Assembly: GCA_021732215.1 (NCBI GenBank)
Contig: JAKFVL010000009.1
Span: forward strand, 124,001 to 188,000
Direction: 5' to 3'
From: Hyphomicrobiales bacterium
GTDB lineage: Bacteria > Pseudomonadota > Alphaproteobacteria > Rhizobiales > Xanthobacteraceae
Length of the DNA stretch: 64,000 bases
The notes beneath the pieces were generated by a model. The model did not search any database, was not told the DNA's origin, and worked only from the letters and a program-made list of their open reading frames with translations. Positions 51,457 to 60,854 of the stretch are shown piece after piece. Each line of letters starts with the position of its first letter. Positions within the stretch are counted from its first letter, which is position 1. Position numbers and translations under genes: made by a program.

Positions 51457-52434
51457 ATGGCAACCGTTCTTGTCGCTGGCGGTGCCGGGTACATTGGCTC
51501 ACACACCTGCTTTGATCTTTTCAACAAAGGCCACGAACCGATCGTCTATGACAACTTGTCGAATGGCCATTCCGAGTTTGTGAAATGGGGGCCCCTCGAG
51601 CAAGGCGATATTCGCGACCGCCAGAGTCTCGACGCCGTCCTCGAAAAGTACAAACCTGCGGCGATCATTCATTTTGCCGCTTTGATCGAAGTCGGCGAGT
51701 CGGTACGGAATCCGCGAATATTCTACGAGAACAACGTCGCGGGAACCGTGGCCCTTTTAGCTGCCGCGCAAGCCGCCGGCATCGATAAACTCGTATTCTC
51801 ATCGACGTGCGCGACTTATGGAATTCCGGCGTCGGTTCCGATTGATGAATCCCATCCTCAGCAACCGATCAATCCCTACGGCCATACAAAGCTGATGGTT
51901 GAGCAGATTCTGCGAGACCTCGATCGCTACCAGAGCTTTCGTTCTGTTGTTTTGCGCTATTTCAACGCCGCAGGAGCCGACCCTGGCGGAGAGATCGGAG
52001 AGCGCCACTCGCCCGAGACACACGCGATCCCTCTGGCGATCGAAACCGCGCTGGGGAAAAGAGCCGGATTTCAAGTTCTCGGAAACGACTACGACACCCG
52101 TGACGGATCCTGCGTTCGCGACTTCATTCATGTGTCTGACCTGGCCGATGCACACACTCGCGCGCTTGAGCACCTGCTAAACAATGGCGAGAGCCTGACT
52201 TTGAACCTGGGTACAGGCCGCGGCACGACCGTCATGGAGATGCTGGAAGCGATACGGAGAATATCGGGACGAGACTTCCAGGTCGGCGTTGGCCATCGGC
52301 GCGAGGGGGACTCACCCATACTTGTTGCCAACAACGCCTTGGCAAAACGGGCGATAGGCTGGTCTCCCCGACACAGCCTCGACTCGATTGTTGAAACCGC
52401 GTGGCGGTGGCACTCGCAGAGCCGCCAGCACTAG
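51457..52434 (+). CDS. galE: UDP-glucose 4-epimerase
   Basis: A 325-residue extended SDR that interconverts UDP-glucose and UDP-galactose using bound NAD. The Rossmann motif GGAGYIGSH, catalytic Ser in SSTCATYG, YGHTK (YxxxK), RYFNAAGADP and the C-terminal YDTRDGSCVRDFIHV are all canonical. ATG at 51457. It probably supplies UDP-galactose to the ExoY-type transferase 700 bases upstream on the same strand. Convergent with the export lipoprotein gene. Confidence 0.94.
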   Translation: MATVLVAGGAGYIGSHTCFDLFNKGHEPIVYDNLSNGHSEFVKWGPLEQGDIRDRQSLDAVLEKYKPAAIIHFAALIEVGESVRNPRIFYENNVAGTVALLAAAQAAGIDKLVFSSTCATYGIPASVPIDESHPQQPINPYGHTKLMVEQILRDLDRYQSFRSVVLRYFNAAGADPGGEIGERHSPETHAIPLAIETALGKRAGFQVLGNDYDTRDGSCVRDFIHVSDLADAHTRALEHLLNNGESLTLNLGTGRGTTVMEMLEAIRRISGRDFQVGVGHRREGDSPILVANNALAKRAIGWSPRHSLDSIVETAWRWHSQSRQH

Positions 52435-52480
52435 CAACTGCGATCCGAAACCTGCAACGCCGAAGAGGCAGCGCCTGAAA

Positions 52481-53665
52481 TCAGGGTATCGGCGGCGTCA
52501 CTTCACGAATTGCCGAATTGACGTTTCTGACGGTACTGGTCGTGGAATTGATAAGCGTCAGCAGCTTGTAGTAATCGACCACTTTCGCGTTCGCAACGAA
52601 CATCACGTCCTTAGACCGCATCTGAAAACCGGACGCGACCAGCAAACCCGCAGGCTCGCGCAAGTTCACGCGGTATATCGTCGGAATGGTCGCATAGATG
52701 AATCTGGTCGTATCGACGCCCAGCTTCTCAAGGAACCGGCGTTCTTCGTAGCGATAAACAAACACCTGGGCGGGATCGGACTGTTCGTCGATAAGACCGC
52801 CTGCCCTGCCCAACGCCTGGCTCAAGGTCAACGTCTCAACGTCAAACGGTATCGAGGCATTCAAGCCTGTCGCGCCCAACGCAATGATCGTCGGAGATTC
52901 GCGCGTTATAAAAATCACGTCGTTGGGCCGAACGAAAATGTTCTCTTGCGGGTCCTGCAAGATCCGGCTCAACAGAACCCGGACCCGTTTGCCGTCGCGC
53001 TGCAAAGTCACATAGCTCTCAATCGCCTCGAACCGTGGCCCGCCGGCTCGCGCGATCAAGCGCAGAATACGCTCGCCCGTGCTGTTGAGCGGCAGTGCGC
53101 CCGGGGCATTGACCGCGCCCAGGACGCTGACAACGCTTGACTGCTGCTGATTGAGACTGACCACAACCTGCGGTTCGATCGCGCGATTGCGCAGGCGGGC
53201 GATGATCGCCTGCGAGATATCTGGGATGGTCCTGCCGGCCGCTGGCACCTCACCTGCGTACGGCACGTAAACGGCGCCTTTCTGATCGACGGCTTGAGGT
53301 GGCAAATCGACGAAATTACCGGGACGTGCGCCAGCCGCTGTTCCCGGCGTGAACAATCCGCCCGGAGCCGCTTCGAAGATCGAGATGTTCAGAATGTCCC
53401 CGATGCCAATGACCTGAGTGGGTTTAGGCCGCTTGTCGAGAAATGCCCCCTTCAGGGTTACGACGTTGGGTTCGGATAAAAATCCGACCGTCTCGGAGGT
53501 CACATCCACCAGCGCGTAAGGCAACGGCGCTGACGAAGATACGACAACCGTGGCACCGGTACCGACTGCATCGCTGGACGGGCCGTTTCCAGGCAACACT
53601 GCGCACGCTGACAGCAAGGCAGCAGTCAGGATCGCCGCGGCCGATAGTGCGACCCGTTTCATCAT
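52481..53665 (-). CDS. Outer-membrane polysaccharide export lipoprotein (Wza-like)
   Basis: A 394-residue lipoprotein with a signal peptide and lipobox (LLSAC, lipidated Cys21). The poly_export domain follows (GIGDILNISIFEAAPGG, with YVPYAGEVPAAGRT), then two SLBB-type domains (SVLGAVNAPGALPL, and FDVETLTLSQALGRAGGL). It forms the octameric outer-membrane channel that works with the BY-kinase copolymerase. No C-terminal amphipathic helix as in E. coli Wza is obvious. Confidence 0.9.
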   Translation of the reverse strand: MMKRVALSAAAILTAALLSACAVLPGNGPSSDAVGTGATVVVSSSAPLPYALVDVTSETVGFLSEPNVVTLKGAFLDKRPKPTQVIGIGDILNISIFEAAPGGLFTPGTAAGARPGNFVDLPPQAVDQKGAVYVPYAGEVPAAGRTIPDISQAIIARLRNRAIEPQVVVSLNQQQSSVVSVLGAVNAPGALPLNSTGERILRLIARAGGPRFEAIESYVTLQRDGKRVRVLLSRILQDPQENIFVRPNDVIFITRESPTIIALGATGLNASIPFDVETLTLSQALGRAGGLIDEQSDPAQVFVYRYEERRFLEKLGVDTTRFIYATIPTIYRVNLREPAGLLVASGFQMRSKDVMFVANAKVVDYYKLLTLINSTTSTVRNVNSAIREVTPPIP

Positions 53666-54341
53666 CCCGTAACGTCTCGCGCATCGTCGGGCATCATCAC
53701 GGCTGAGCCCTAACGCAACCCCGGTCAGGCTCGACCATAGGCAAGCTCAACAGTGATGATGCCAAATAAGTCCGCTTGTCTGGCACCTGAGTGACGGAAG
53801 ACCTGCAATCCAAGGCGAATACCATTCCTTCATATGATTGGATTTATGGTTAATAAACTGCAAACGCGGAGGAATCGGTACGCCTTGAAGCCTTTACTGA
53901 TGTTCACAGGTTTATAGGAACCGACGTTTCTTTGACATAGACCGGCCAGAATTCAAGCTGGTTTGGCTGGTCTAGTTGCATTCATGTCACACTCCGAATC
54001 AGCCCATCCTTCGTCCAAATAGCCTGCCCAAAACCCCGCCCGCACCGATCACCTGTTCCGATGCCGGATCAAGCTCGGTCAAAACCAGCCAGCTTCGAGA
54101 TGTCGAGGCTCAATAGGGGAAAAGGCCGTTTTGGCAGAAGAGGCGTTCCCCGGAGCGGTGGCTTCTTTCCGGCCAGAATTCGGTCCGAAAAGATCACGAA
54201 TCAGCAGCTTCTGTGGCCGAGGAAGAGAGGTCTTAACCTTTCGAATTTACAAACAAGCGAGTCGGTTCCGTTTTTGCTGCCTGAGGCCTAATCCGGCGAT
54301 AGCAGGCAGACCTAAGACAAAAGATCGGGTGGGGATCTGGG
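53666..54341. other. Long intergenic region with a direct repeat and hairpin
   Basis: 676 bases, the longest gap in the window. CCGGCCAGAATTC occurs at 53942-53954 and 54169-54181. CTGCCTG (54277-54283) can pair with CAGGCAG (54303-54309) just before the small membrane-protein gene. An AT-rich stretch near 53825-53870 may hold the promoter of the export lipoprotein. A 76-codon frame from 54061 lacks any coding signature. Confidence 0.4.
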
Positions 54342-54596
54342 ATGGAGTACACGGCTGCCTTGCTAGCGGCATTGGGGTGCATGGTGGGAGCCGTATTCCG
54401 GCTGAAGGTCTTGCTCGCCATTTTGGCCTTTGCACTCGTAGGGTCCGTCTTTTTCGCGATTTTCAATCGCTACAGTTTCATCGATACGGTCATAACCCTG
54501 ATTTCAATACAGTTTGCGCTTCAGATCGGATATTTCCTGGGTATCTTGATCCGTTCCCTGGTTGCGAGAAATCGGGGCATCCGCAGCGTCCTTTGA
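54342..54596 (+). CDS. Small membrane protein, possibly ExoX/SyrA-like
   Basis: An 84-residue hydrophobic protein with two or three membrane helices; the last reads ITLISIQFALQIGYFLGILI. The spacing and the QxGYF segment resemble ExoX/SyrA-type small proteins that tune exopolysaccharide production in rhizobia by acting on the ExoY transferase. The similarity is modest and by eye. ATG at 54342; convergent with the next gene. Confidence 0.5.
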   Translation: MEYTAALLAALGCMVGAVFRLKVLLAILAFALVGSVFFAIFNRYSFIDTVITLISIQFALQIGYFLGILIRSLVARNRGIRSVL

Positions 54597-54627
54597 AGAT
54601 CCGGCGTCCTGAGATCGCCTGTCGGGC

Positions 54628-55806
54628 TTACAGCTTCTCGCATTCCGAATAGAACGTGCCGTTGGAAGCCTCGGTTCTTTCCAGACATTGTGAACGGTCG
54701 CTGATTTTGCCAGCAACCGTGAAGTCGTAGCCCTGGTTTCTCAAAGCGATGACATAGCGGCCAGCGGCAAATTCGAAAGTCTCGTCGGCAGGCTGCAACA
54801 GAACCATTTCCGGATTGTCTGGCACCGGCCGCACTCTGAACTCATAGGCAATATTGCGGATATTCCAGGCGCTCTCGACGGGCGTAATACTTCGGCCGCC
54901 CTTGGCGTCGAAAGCGATTGCCCGCATGACCTGGGCAACGACCCGGATGTCGACCCTATCAAGTGCATAACTTGCCAAGTCACGGCGGTACAGAATGAAC
55001 CTGATTTGGCCACGCGGAAGAACCGTTCGGCTCGGCTGACCGACAGGCGTCGAAACAGCGACACGCTTGTCAGGAACCTGCTCGGGCAGCATGTGAAGCT
55101 CGGTGATCGTTCCCTGATTGAGCGCATACACGCCATAGACTGAGGGAACCGGAAACGGAGACGACTTCGCAGGGATGGGTTCCGTCTTTTCAGCCGGTTT
55201 CGCCTCTTGCGGTTTGTCCAACGGAGATTCCGCTTTCTCCGCGCGGGGCAATTGCGGAAACCTCGAGGCTAGTGTCGGAGCTATGGACGGACTGGAACCG
55301 CGCCGTTCATAGACCAAGAAGCAAAGTACCGCAGTGATCAAGACGACAGTCAGTGCAGGCGGCACCCAATTGAGCCGCGATCGCCGCGCGCGGCGCACGA
55401 CAGGTGGCGGTCTTTCAACGTCCAAAGCAGCTCTGGCAGGAGCGAGGGCGATCTGATTGATTGCCGCGGCGGGTCGCCGGGGCGCATCCAAATTCTGCAG
55501 CCGCAGCGAATTCTGGCTGGGCCGGTCGGGGGGCGCCAAGCCCTCTTTCTGGTCACGACGCGCGGAGAAATCCTCCACCCCCTTGATCGCTGTTTCCAGC
55601 GCGCCCATCAGCCGTTCACGCTCCGCATTGTCGGCCCATTCGATGTCAGTCCTGAGCTTGGCACGAGCAAACTCGTAGACCGCGATCCTCATCTGAACCG
55701 GATCTTCTTTGACCGTGGTAATCATCCGAGCAAGAATCAGCGCAAATTCGACCTCCTGAAAGGGAGGCGAAACCTGCGTACCTGTGTCTGAAACCTCGAT
55801 TTTCAT
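54628..55806 (-). CDS. Hypothetical single-pass membrane protein
   Basis: A 392-residue protein. Residues 1-90 are a helical cytoplasmic region (EFALILARMITTVKEDPVQ, with AVYEFARAKLRTDIEWAD). Residues 91-145 are Pro- and Arg-rich, and one membrane helix lies at about 147-166 (WVPPALTVVLITAVLCFLV). A Pro/Lys/Glu-rich linker (residues 185-220) leads to a periplasmic domain with beta-rich character. No known domain recognised. Its place inside the polysaccharide locus and its topology suggest a role in assembly or its regulation, but nothing proves it. Confidence 0.7.
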   Translation of the reverse strand: MKIEVSDTGTQVSPPFQEVEFALILARMITTVKEDPVQMRIAVYEFARAKLRTDIEWADNAERERLMGALETAIKGVEDFSARRDQKEGLAPPDRPSQNSLRLQNLDAPRRPAAAINQIALAPARAALDVERPPPVVRRARRSRLNWVPPALTVVLITAVLCFLVYERRGSSPSIAPTLASRFPQLPRAEKAESPLDKPQEAKPAEKTEPIPAKSSPFPVPSVYGVYALNQGTITELHMLPEQVPDKRVAVSTPVGQPSRTVLPRGQIRFILYRRDLASYALDRVDIRVVAQVMRAIAFDAKGGRSITPVESAWNIRNIAYEFRVRPVPDNPEMVLLQPADETFEFAAGRYVIALRNQGYDFTVAGKISDRSQCLERTEASNGTFYSECEKL

Positions 55807-56040
55807 GCCGGTTGGGAATTAACCTTTTCGGCGCAGAATTTAGCTCAGCGAGCATCTTCCAGCAAACAATTGGCCCATGCGGGCTTGGTATGTTGGCGCA
55901 AATTCGGCCGTAGCAAGTACATCGCTGACATCTTTACCCGATGGGCGAAGTGCGGATGCTCAGGTTCCGGCTACTTGGCCAACCCCTACCGGTTGGGCTA
56001 TGTTGAATTTGGACTACCGTTACTTGGAGCGACTCAGGGC

Positions 56041-56304
56041 ATGTCTCAAATTTTCAAGGTGGTTCTCGCAGCAACGACGCTTGCAGCCGTCGCCATCGGC
56101 TGGGCAAGCGACGCATCGGCGGGCCGGCGCTTGCCCCCGCTCACTCGCTGCGGTCCGGACCTTGCTTACCTCTGCCCCATCCGCGGGTATTTTGATCTGC
56201 CGCCCTATCGATACACTTTGGCGATATATCCGGGCTGTCTTCAAAAGCAGCGCGTTGACACCCCTCATGGCGTCCGGCTTCGTCTCGTCGTTGTGTGCGG
56301 ATAA
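56041..56304 (+). CDS. Small secreted Cys-containing protein
   Basis: An 87-residue protein with a signal peptide (VVLAATTLAAVAIGWASDASA-G). The mature part is about 59 residues with four Cys (TRCGPDLAYLCPIRG, YPGCLQK and the C-terminal VVCG), enough for two disulfides. The frame opens at 55870, but the ATG at 56041 has GGAG upstream and starts the signal peptide. Not recognised. Confidence 0.6.
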   Translation: MSQIFKVVLAATTLAAVAIGWASDASAGRRLPPLTRCGPDLAYLCPIRGYFDLPPYRYTLAIYPGCLQKQRVDTPHGVRLRLVVVCG

Positions 56305-56388
56305 CCCATTGATGCTGGAACCGCGCGATCAGCGGCGGCCCGTGAAAGTCTATCGCATTCTGACCGGCATACGTCAGCGGACCCCGAC

Positions 56389-56760
56389 ATGCTGGTGAAA
56401 GCCATCGCCTGGGCTTTTATTGCCGGCTTGCTGATCCTCACCGTGGTTCCGGCATCTTCGCGCCCGCCAACGGGCGTCGATCATAACCTCGAACATTTTC
56501 TCGCCTTCGCGGCAGCTGGTTTGCTGTTTGCCTGCGCGCACCGAATTCCGCTCGCCTCGCTGCTTGCATACGCCGTCGGATTCACCCTGGTGCTTGAGCT
56601 TCTGCAAATTCCGCTTCCCACCCGCCATGCCCGGTTCGAGGACTTTGTTGTTAATGGACTGGGTGCCGGCTTCGGCGCCGCGGTCATCGCGTGGCTTCGC
56701 AAAGTCGCCAGAAACAAAGATGCCGGGGAAACAGCCCCGGTCGACGGCCAGCAAAGCTGA
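56389..56760 (+). CDS. VanZ-like membrane protein
   Basis: A 123-residue protein with about four membrane segments and VanZ-like motifs: DHNLEHFLAFAAAGLLFA, then LELLQIPLPTRHARFEDFVVNGLG. The EHFLAF, ELxQ and D-x-x-x-N residues are the conserved core of the family. VanZ proteins occur in polysaccharide and cell-envelope loci, and their biochemical role is not settled. The gene ends three bases before the stop of the convergent glycosyltransferase. Confidence 0.8.
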   Translation: MLVKAIAWAFIAGLLILTVVPASSRPPTGVDHNLEHFLAFAAAGLLFACAHRIPLASLLAYAVGFTLVLELLQIPLPTRHARFEDFVVNGLGAGFGAAVIAWLRKVARNKDAGETAPVDGQQS

Positions 56761-56763
56761 CCC

Positions 56764-57897
56764 TCATCGGAGGTTCAGCAATTCATGCAAGTAGATTTGC
56801 GCGCTTTTCTTCCACGAAAAAAAGACTGCCCGTTGACGGCCCTTCACGATCAAACTCGTCCGAAGGTTATGGTCCTTGGAAAGCGCAATGATGCAATCGA
56901 TCCAGCCTTTGGAGTCATCCGGCGGCACATAAAGAGCGGCGTCTCCTCCAACTTCAGTCAAACTTGCGGCATTTGACGATATCACCGGACAACCGCTCGT
57001 CATCGCTTCGAGCAGCGGAATGCCAAAACCTTCGGTCTTTGAGGGAAAACAGAGACAAAGCGCGCCGGCATACAGGGCCGCCAATTCGTTATCGCCGACG
57101 TAACCCGTATAGCGGACGTTCGGCGTTTCGGTCTTCACCGTATCGTCAGCAAAAATTTTCGAGGAAGCGCCCACCACGACAATATCGAGTCCGGCGGCGT
57201 CGAGCGCACCGGCGCCATCGAGAATGACACCGATATTCTTGTGCTTCGCCTTGCTTCCCAGCAACAAAACATAGGGGCGGCTGATTTCCTTCAACATCGG
57301 TAACTTGGCGAGTCTCAAATCCCAACGAAGGACATGTTCATGACCGTTGGGCGCAATGAAAATCTTGTCGGCTGAGCATACCCCGAATTTTTCCAGCATC
57401 CGCGCCGAAAATTCCGAAACGGTGGCAACACGCCGTGCGCGGCGTCCGATCAAAGGCAGCAGGCTGCGATACACCAAGCCGAATGTCCCCGAATAGCTTT
57501 CGGATTCCAGGAACGTATTGGCATCGTGAATGCAAACAACATGGGACCGCGCCGCAAGCGGTCCAAAATTTCCGAGGCTGAGAATTTTATCACCTCCGTA
57601 CCACGGCAAAACCAGCTGGTCCCAAAGGTGCCCGGAGAGGAAATTCGATTGTCGACACGTGATGGCCTGCATGTCTGGCACCTCGCCTCCGGGCGTCACC
57701 AGATGCAGTTTCAACCGAGCCCCTATATCCTTGTTCTGCGAAAGCAACTCATCGAGGTTCTGGACTATCTCCCGAGCGTAACGTTGAACGCCCGTGATCT
57801 GCTGTGTCAAAAATCGGCCGTTTATCACCCAACAAGGCGTATCTGCGGCATCGCGCATCACTGATCGGGGATTGTCCTGCTTTTGCATCGTCCGCAT
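56764..57897 (-). CDS. Glycosyltransferase family 4
   Basis: A 377-residue GT-B enzyme. FLTQQITGVQRYAREIV opens the acceptor domain. The donor domain has VLLLGSKAKHKN and the EX7E-type motif in FPSKTEGFGIPLLEAMTSGCPVISSN. This resembles WbcX/WbdC-like mannosyl- or rhamnosyltransferases. ATG at 57897 overlaps the GMC oxidoreductase stop (ATGA); the frame opens earlier at 58047 but inside that gene. It is closely similar in layout to the protein encoded at 60855. Confidence 0.88.
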   Translation of the reverse strand: MRTMQKQDNPRSVMRDAADTPCWVINGRFLTQQITGVQRYAREIVQNLDELLSQNKDIGARLKLHLVTPGGEVPDMQAITCRQSNFLSGHLWDQLVLPWYGGDKILSLGNFGPLAARSHVVCIHDANTFLESESYSGTFGLVYRSLLPLIGRRARRVATVSEFSARMLEKFGVCSADKIFIAPNGHEHVLRWDLRLAKLPMLKEISRPYVLLLGSKAKHKNIGVILDGAGALDAAGLDIVVVGASSKIFADDTVKTETPNVRYTGYVGDNELAALYAGALCLCFPSKTEGFGIPLLEAMTSGCPVISSNAASLTEVGGDAALYVPPDDSKGWIDCIIALSKDHNLRTSLIVKGRQRAVFFSWKKSAQIYLHELLNLR

Positions 57898-59510
57898 CAC
57901 CGCAGACCGGATGACAGCTGCCTCTTGAGCGTATCCGCGAGACGGATCGCCATGGCAACAATCATGTGAGTGGGATTTACGTGGCTGGATGTCGGGAAAA
58001 TCGAGCTTCCGGCAACGAACAGGCCATGCACGCCGTGAACCTGGCAATTGGCATCGACAACGCCGGCTTTCGGATCTGCGGACATGCGAGTCGTGCCGGT
58101 AGGGTGAGCGACATCCTGAAATGCCGGCGGAAATTTTTCGTCGTTGACAACCCAGCTGTCTAACTCAAGTTCGTTCAGACCAAGCCGCTTGAATTCCGCC
58201 TCCACAAGCCGGCCCAGCATTCTGACGGTGCGTTGCTCTTGCTCGGATATTTTCCAGTTAATCCGCGGAATCGGTATGCCATAGCGATCTTTTCTGTCCG
58301 ACAACGTAATCCGGCTCTCCGGATCCGGGCGCTGTTCCACAATGCATTCCAGTTCAAGCCGCTCAAGTTTGCGCGGCAGGCCATTTCCATCGACCAGGAA
58401 TTGTTTCAGACCTCTTCTTATCATTCCGAGGTTCGATCCAACAAAACCGCAATCCTTGATTAGGGACCCGGTGCCGCGCAAAATCCGAGACAGCGCGTTC
58501 CAGGGATCATCCTTTGTAACGACCTCATTGAGCCAAACGGCGCAATTGAGAAGCTCGTGCTGCCTTTGATACACCGGGCTAAGACGGAGACCGTGGCGAA
58601 ACCGGTGCGTACCAGCGGCGGTCTTCACGTTATAGACGCCGAGTGTGCGCTGCAGCGCCTCCGACGATTCTACGTTGAAATGACCGACGCGGCCGCGCGG
58701 GTGATCCATGAGAAAGCGGCCTACCAAATCATTCTGATTTCCGACACCTCGTGAAATGACGCGATTCGATGCCAGCAACAGCCGGGCGTTCTCTATACCA
58801 CCGGCACACAGAACGAGGCGCGGAGTGTGGATCGTTCGAACAGCGCCGCCGCGATCGCGCACCTCGACGGATTGAACGCACGATCCGGTATCCATCGTAT
58901 TGATGTGAGTAACCGTTGCATTCAGAATCACGTTCGCGGCGGCAGCCGCGCCGGACTGCAAATTCTTGCCAAGCCTCATGTAGTCAAATCGATTGCTTGC
59001 ATCCTTGCTGAACTGCCAGAAGAACGGAACGAGCAAATCATCGTTCAAATCGGGGGTCGATTTACGTCTTCCCGAAAGAGTCCAGAAGGAGTCGGTGGTG
59101 AATCCGGCACCGGCACCAATTCCCAGATAAGGAGCTGACCGGACAAGAAAGGGCGTCAAATCCTGCGCGACAAAAGGCCAGCCGGAATGTGGAACCCAAT
59201 CGCGCGTCTCGAAGTCAATGTCATCGAAGGGAGCGCATCGGCCGGTCCATGTTTTCGTACTCCCACCAAGCATACGATTGCGTACGAGCCATTGGTCGGC
59301 CACGCGAGGCTGGCCGACATTCTCCACTTCGTTGAGTGCATCGACGTTGACGTCCCGTTCAATTCCACCGCTTTCGAGCAAGACGACGCGACAGCGCTCG
59401 CCAGCCAGTTCCCGCGCGATCGTCGATCCTGCGGGCCCGCTCCCGACCACGCAAACATCCGCTTCCAGCCTTGCTTCCGGTTCAATATCGCGGAGATCAA
59501 CGACAGGCAT
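57897..59510 (-). CDS. GMC-family FAD-dependent oxidoreductase
   Basis: A 537-residue flavoprotein. The ADP-binding motif VVGSGPAGSTIARELA is near residue 20, followed by RMLGGSTKTWTGRCAPF, LVLCAGGIENARLLL (second GMC signature type) and a C-terminal active-site region with HPTGTTRMSADP and PTSSHVNPTHMIVAMAIRLAD. Family members oxidise alcohols of sugars, cholesterol or choline. Coupled to a glycosyltransferase gene, it may oxidise a sugar hydroxyl in the repeat unit or its lipid carrier. Start ATG 59510, with a TTG four codons earlier as the alternative. Confidence 0.88.
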   Translation of the reverse strand: MPVVDLRDIEPEARLEADVCVVGSGPAGSTIARELAGERCRVVLLESGGIERDVNVDALNEVENVGQPRVADQWLVRNRMLGGSTKTWTGRCAPFDDIDFETRDWVPHSGWPFVAQDLTPFLVRSAPYLGIGAGAGFTTDSFWTLSGRRKSTPDLNDDLLVPFFWQFSKDASNRFDYMRLGKNLQSGAAAAANVILNATVTHINTMDTGSCVQSVEVRDRGGAVRTIHTPRLVLCAGGIENARLLLASNRVISRGVGNQNDLVGRFLMDHPRGRVGHFNVESSEALQRTLGVYNVKTAAGTHRFRHGLRLSPVYQRQHELLNCAVWLNEVVTKDDPWNALSRILRGTGSLIKDCGFVGSNLGMIRRGLKQFLVDGNGLPRKLERLELECIVEQRPDPESRITLSDRKDRYGIPIPRINWKISEQEQRTVRMLGRLVEAEFKRLGLNELELDSWVVNDEKFPPAFQDVAHPTGTTRMSADPKAGVVDANCQVHGVHGLFVAGSSIFPTSSHVNPTHMIVAMAIRLADTLKRQLSSGLR

Positions 59511-59714
59511 CTTCTCACCCAATATCAGAATCCCGAGATATCAGACCCTCGAAATCCCGCGATTTACCATTCCGAGAGCGATGCCGAACACCGACCAGCG
59601 TTCAAACGCTCCATAACAAAGTTTTCCATACTTGCCGGTTTTCTGTAAATCTCGTTTCCTGTGCGCTATGGTCATCTATTGGCTTCAACTCATTGCAAAA
59701 ATCCGGCCACCCCC

Positions 59715-60818
59715 ATGCAGTCTCCGATCAAAGTCTTCGTTCACCTTGCCTACGGGTACGGTGCGCGGCAATGGGCGCAGCGCTGGAAGGATGGCAAGAT
59801 CATCGGAATCAACGAGCCCTTGCCCTACGGATATTTCAGGGCGGCGCAATTCGGATGCTCCGTGGATCACTCGCAAGACAAAGACGAATCCGCTCCGGAG
59901 AAAATCCTTCGCCTCGGCGTTCGCGCTATCCTTGGATTCGACGTCATTCATGCATGGCGAAATTTCAAGCAGATGATGGAAGCCGATGTCATATGGACCC
60001 ACACGGAGTCCCAGTACCTCGCGATTTTGCTTTTGTTTCGATTGACCCGGCGAGAGCGCAGGCCAAAACTGATCGCACAGAGCGTTTGGCTGATAGATCG
60101 TTGGAGTCAATTCTCTCATATGAAACGGCGGCTATTTGCCTGGCTGATTCAACAGGCGGATATTCTCACCTTTCTCTCACCGGATAATCTCGCGATCGCT
60201 CGAAATCTGTTTCCGGGAGTTCGATCGGAACTGGTTCTTTTTGGTATCAATGCCGACCACAAAATTGCCCCGGCTTTGCGTTCGCCGCACCCGGTCCTGA
60301 GGATCGCGTCACTTGGAAATGACGAACACCGCGACTGGCCAATCTTGATAGAAACTGTGAGCAAACGGCACGATTGGGCACTCAGGATTGCTTCTTCCCA
60401 GGTTCCGGCGGCGTCTCTCAGGCATTCTCCGAACGTCGAAATCGTCCGGCCTAAATCCAATGAAGAACTTTTTGACCTTTACCGATGGGCGGACCTGCTC
60501 GTCATCGCCTTGCGTCCTAACGCGCATGGATCCGGAATCACGGTCATTCAGGAGGCCGTACTGCGCGGTGTACCGGTCATCTGTTCAGACGTCGGCGGGC
60601 TCAGAGCCTATTTCTCAGACGATGAAATTCGGTTTGTGAAAGCGCAAGACAGCAGCGCGCTCGAACAGGACATAAGCAAAGCAGGCGCCGATCCGGAAGG
60701 CCGCCTTGCAATGGCAACAAGAGCTCAAGCCCGCATGGGACCCGCGGGACTAAGCTCGGAGTCTTATGTCCGGCGTCATGTAGAAATCTCCCGCGACTTG
60801 CTGAATGCAGCCACTTGA
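59715..60818 (+). CDS. Glycosyltransferase (GT-B fold)
   Basis: A 367-residue protein. The C-terminal domain has a GT4-like pattern: VLRIASLGNDEHRDWP, IVRPKSNEELFDLYRWADLL, HGSGITVIQEAVLRGVPVICSDVGGL. The usual PxxEGFG is replaced by RPNAHGSG, so it belongs to a divergent subfamily. The N-terminal part (VFVHLAYGYGARQWAQRW) lacks a typical glycine-rich loop. Start at ATG 59715. Cytosolic. Convergent with the GT4 gene at 60855. Substrate unknown. Confidence 0.78.
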   Translation: MQSPIKVFVHLAYGYGARQWAQRWKDGKIIGINEPLPYGYFRAAQFGCSVDHSQDKDESAPEKILRLGVRAILGFDVIHAWRNFKQMMEADVIWTHTESQYLAILLLFRLTRRERRPKLIAQSVWLIDRWSQFSHMKRRLFAWLIQQADILTFLSPDNLAIARNLFPGVRSELVLFGINADHKIAPALRSPHPVLRIASLGNDEHRDWPILIETVSKRHDWALRIASSQVPAASLRHSPNVEIVRPKSNEELFDLYRWADLLVIALRPNAHGSGITVIQEAVLRGVPVICSDVGGLRAYFSDDEIRFVKAQDSSALEQDISKAGADPEGRLAMATRAQARMGPAGLSSESYVRRHVEISRDLLNAAT

Positions 60819-60854
60819 AGGGGACACTCAGCGGCTGTGGCAGATCCGGAAAAA

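Noticed and set aside
54061-54291. A 76-codon frame in the 53666-54341 gap
   Set aside because: Low-complexity basic composition without initiation signals; likely chance.
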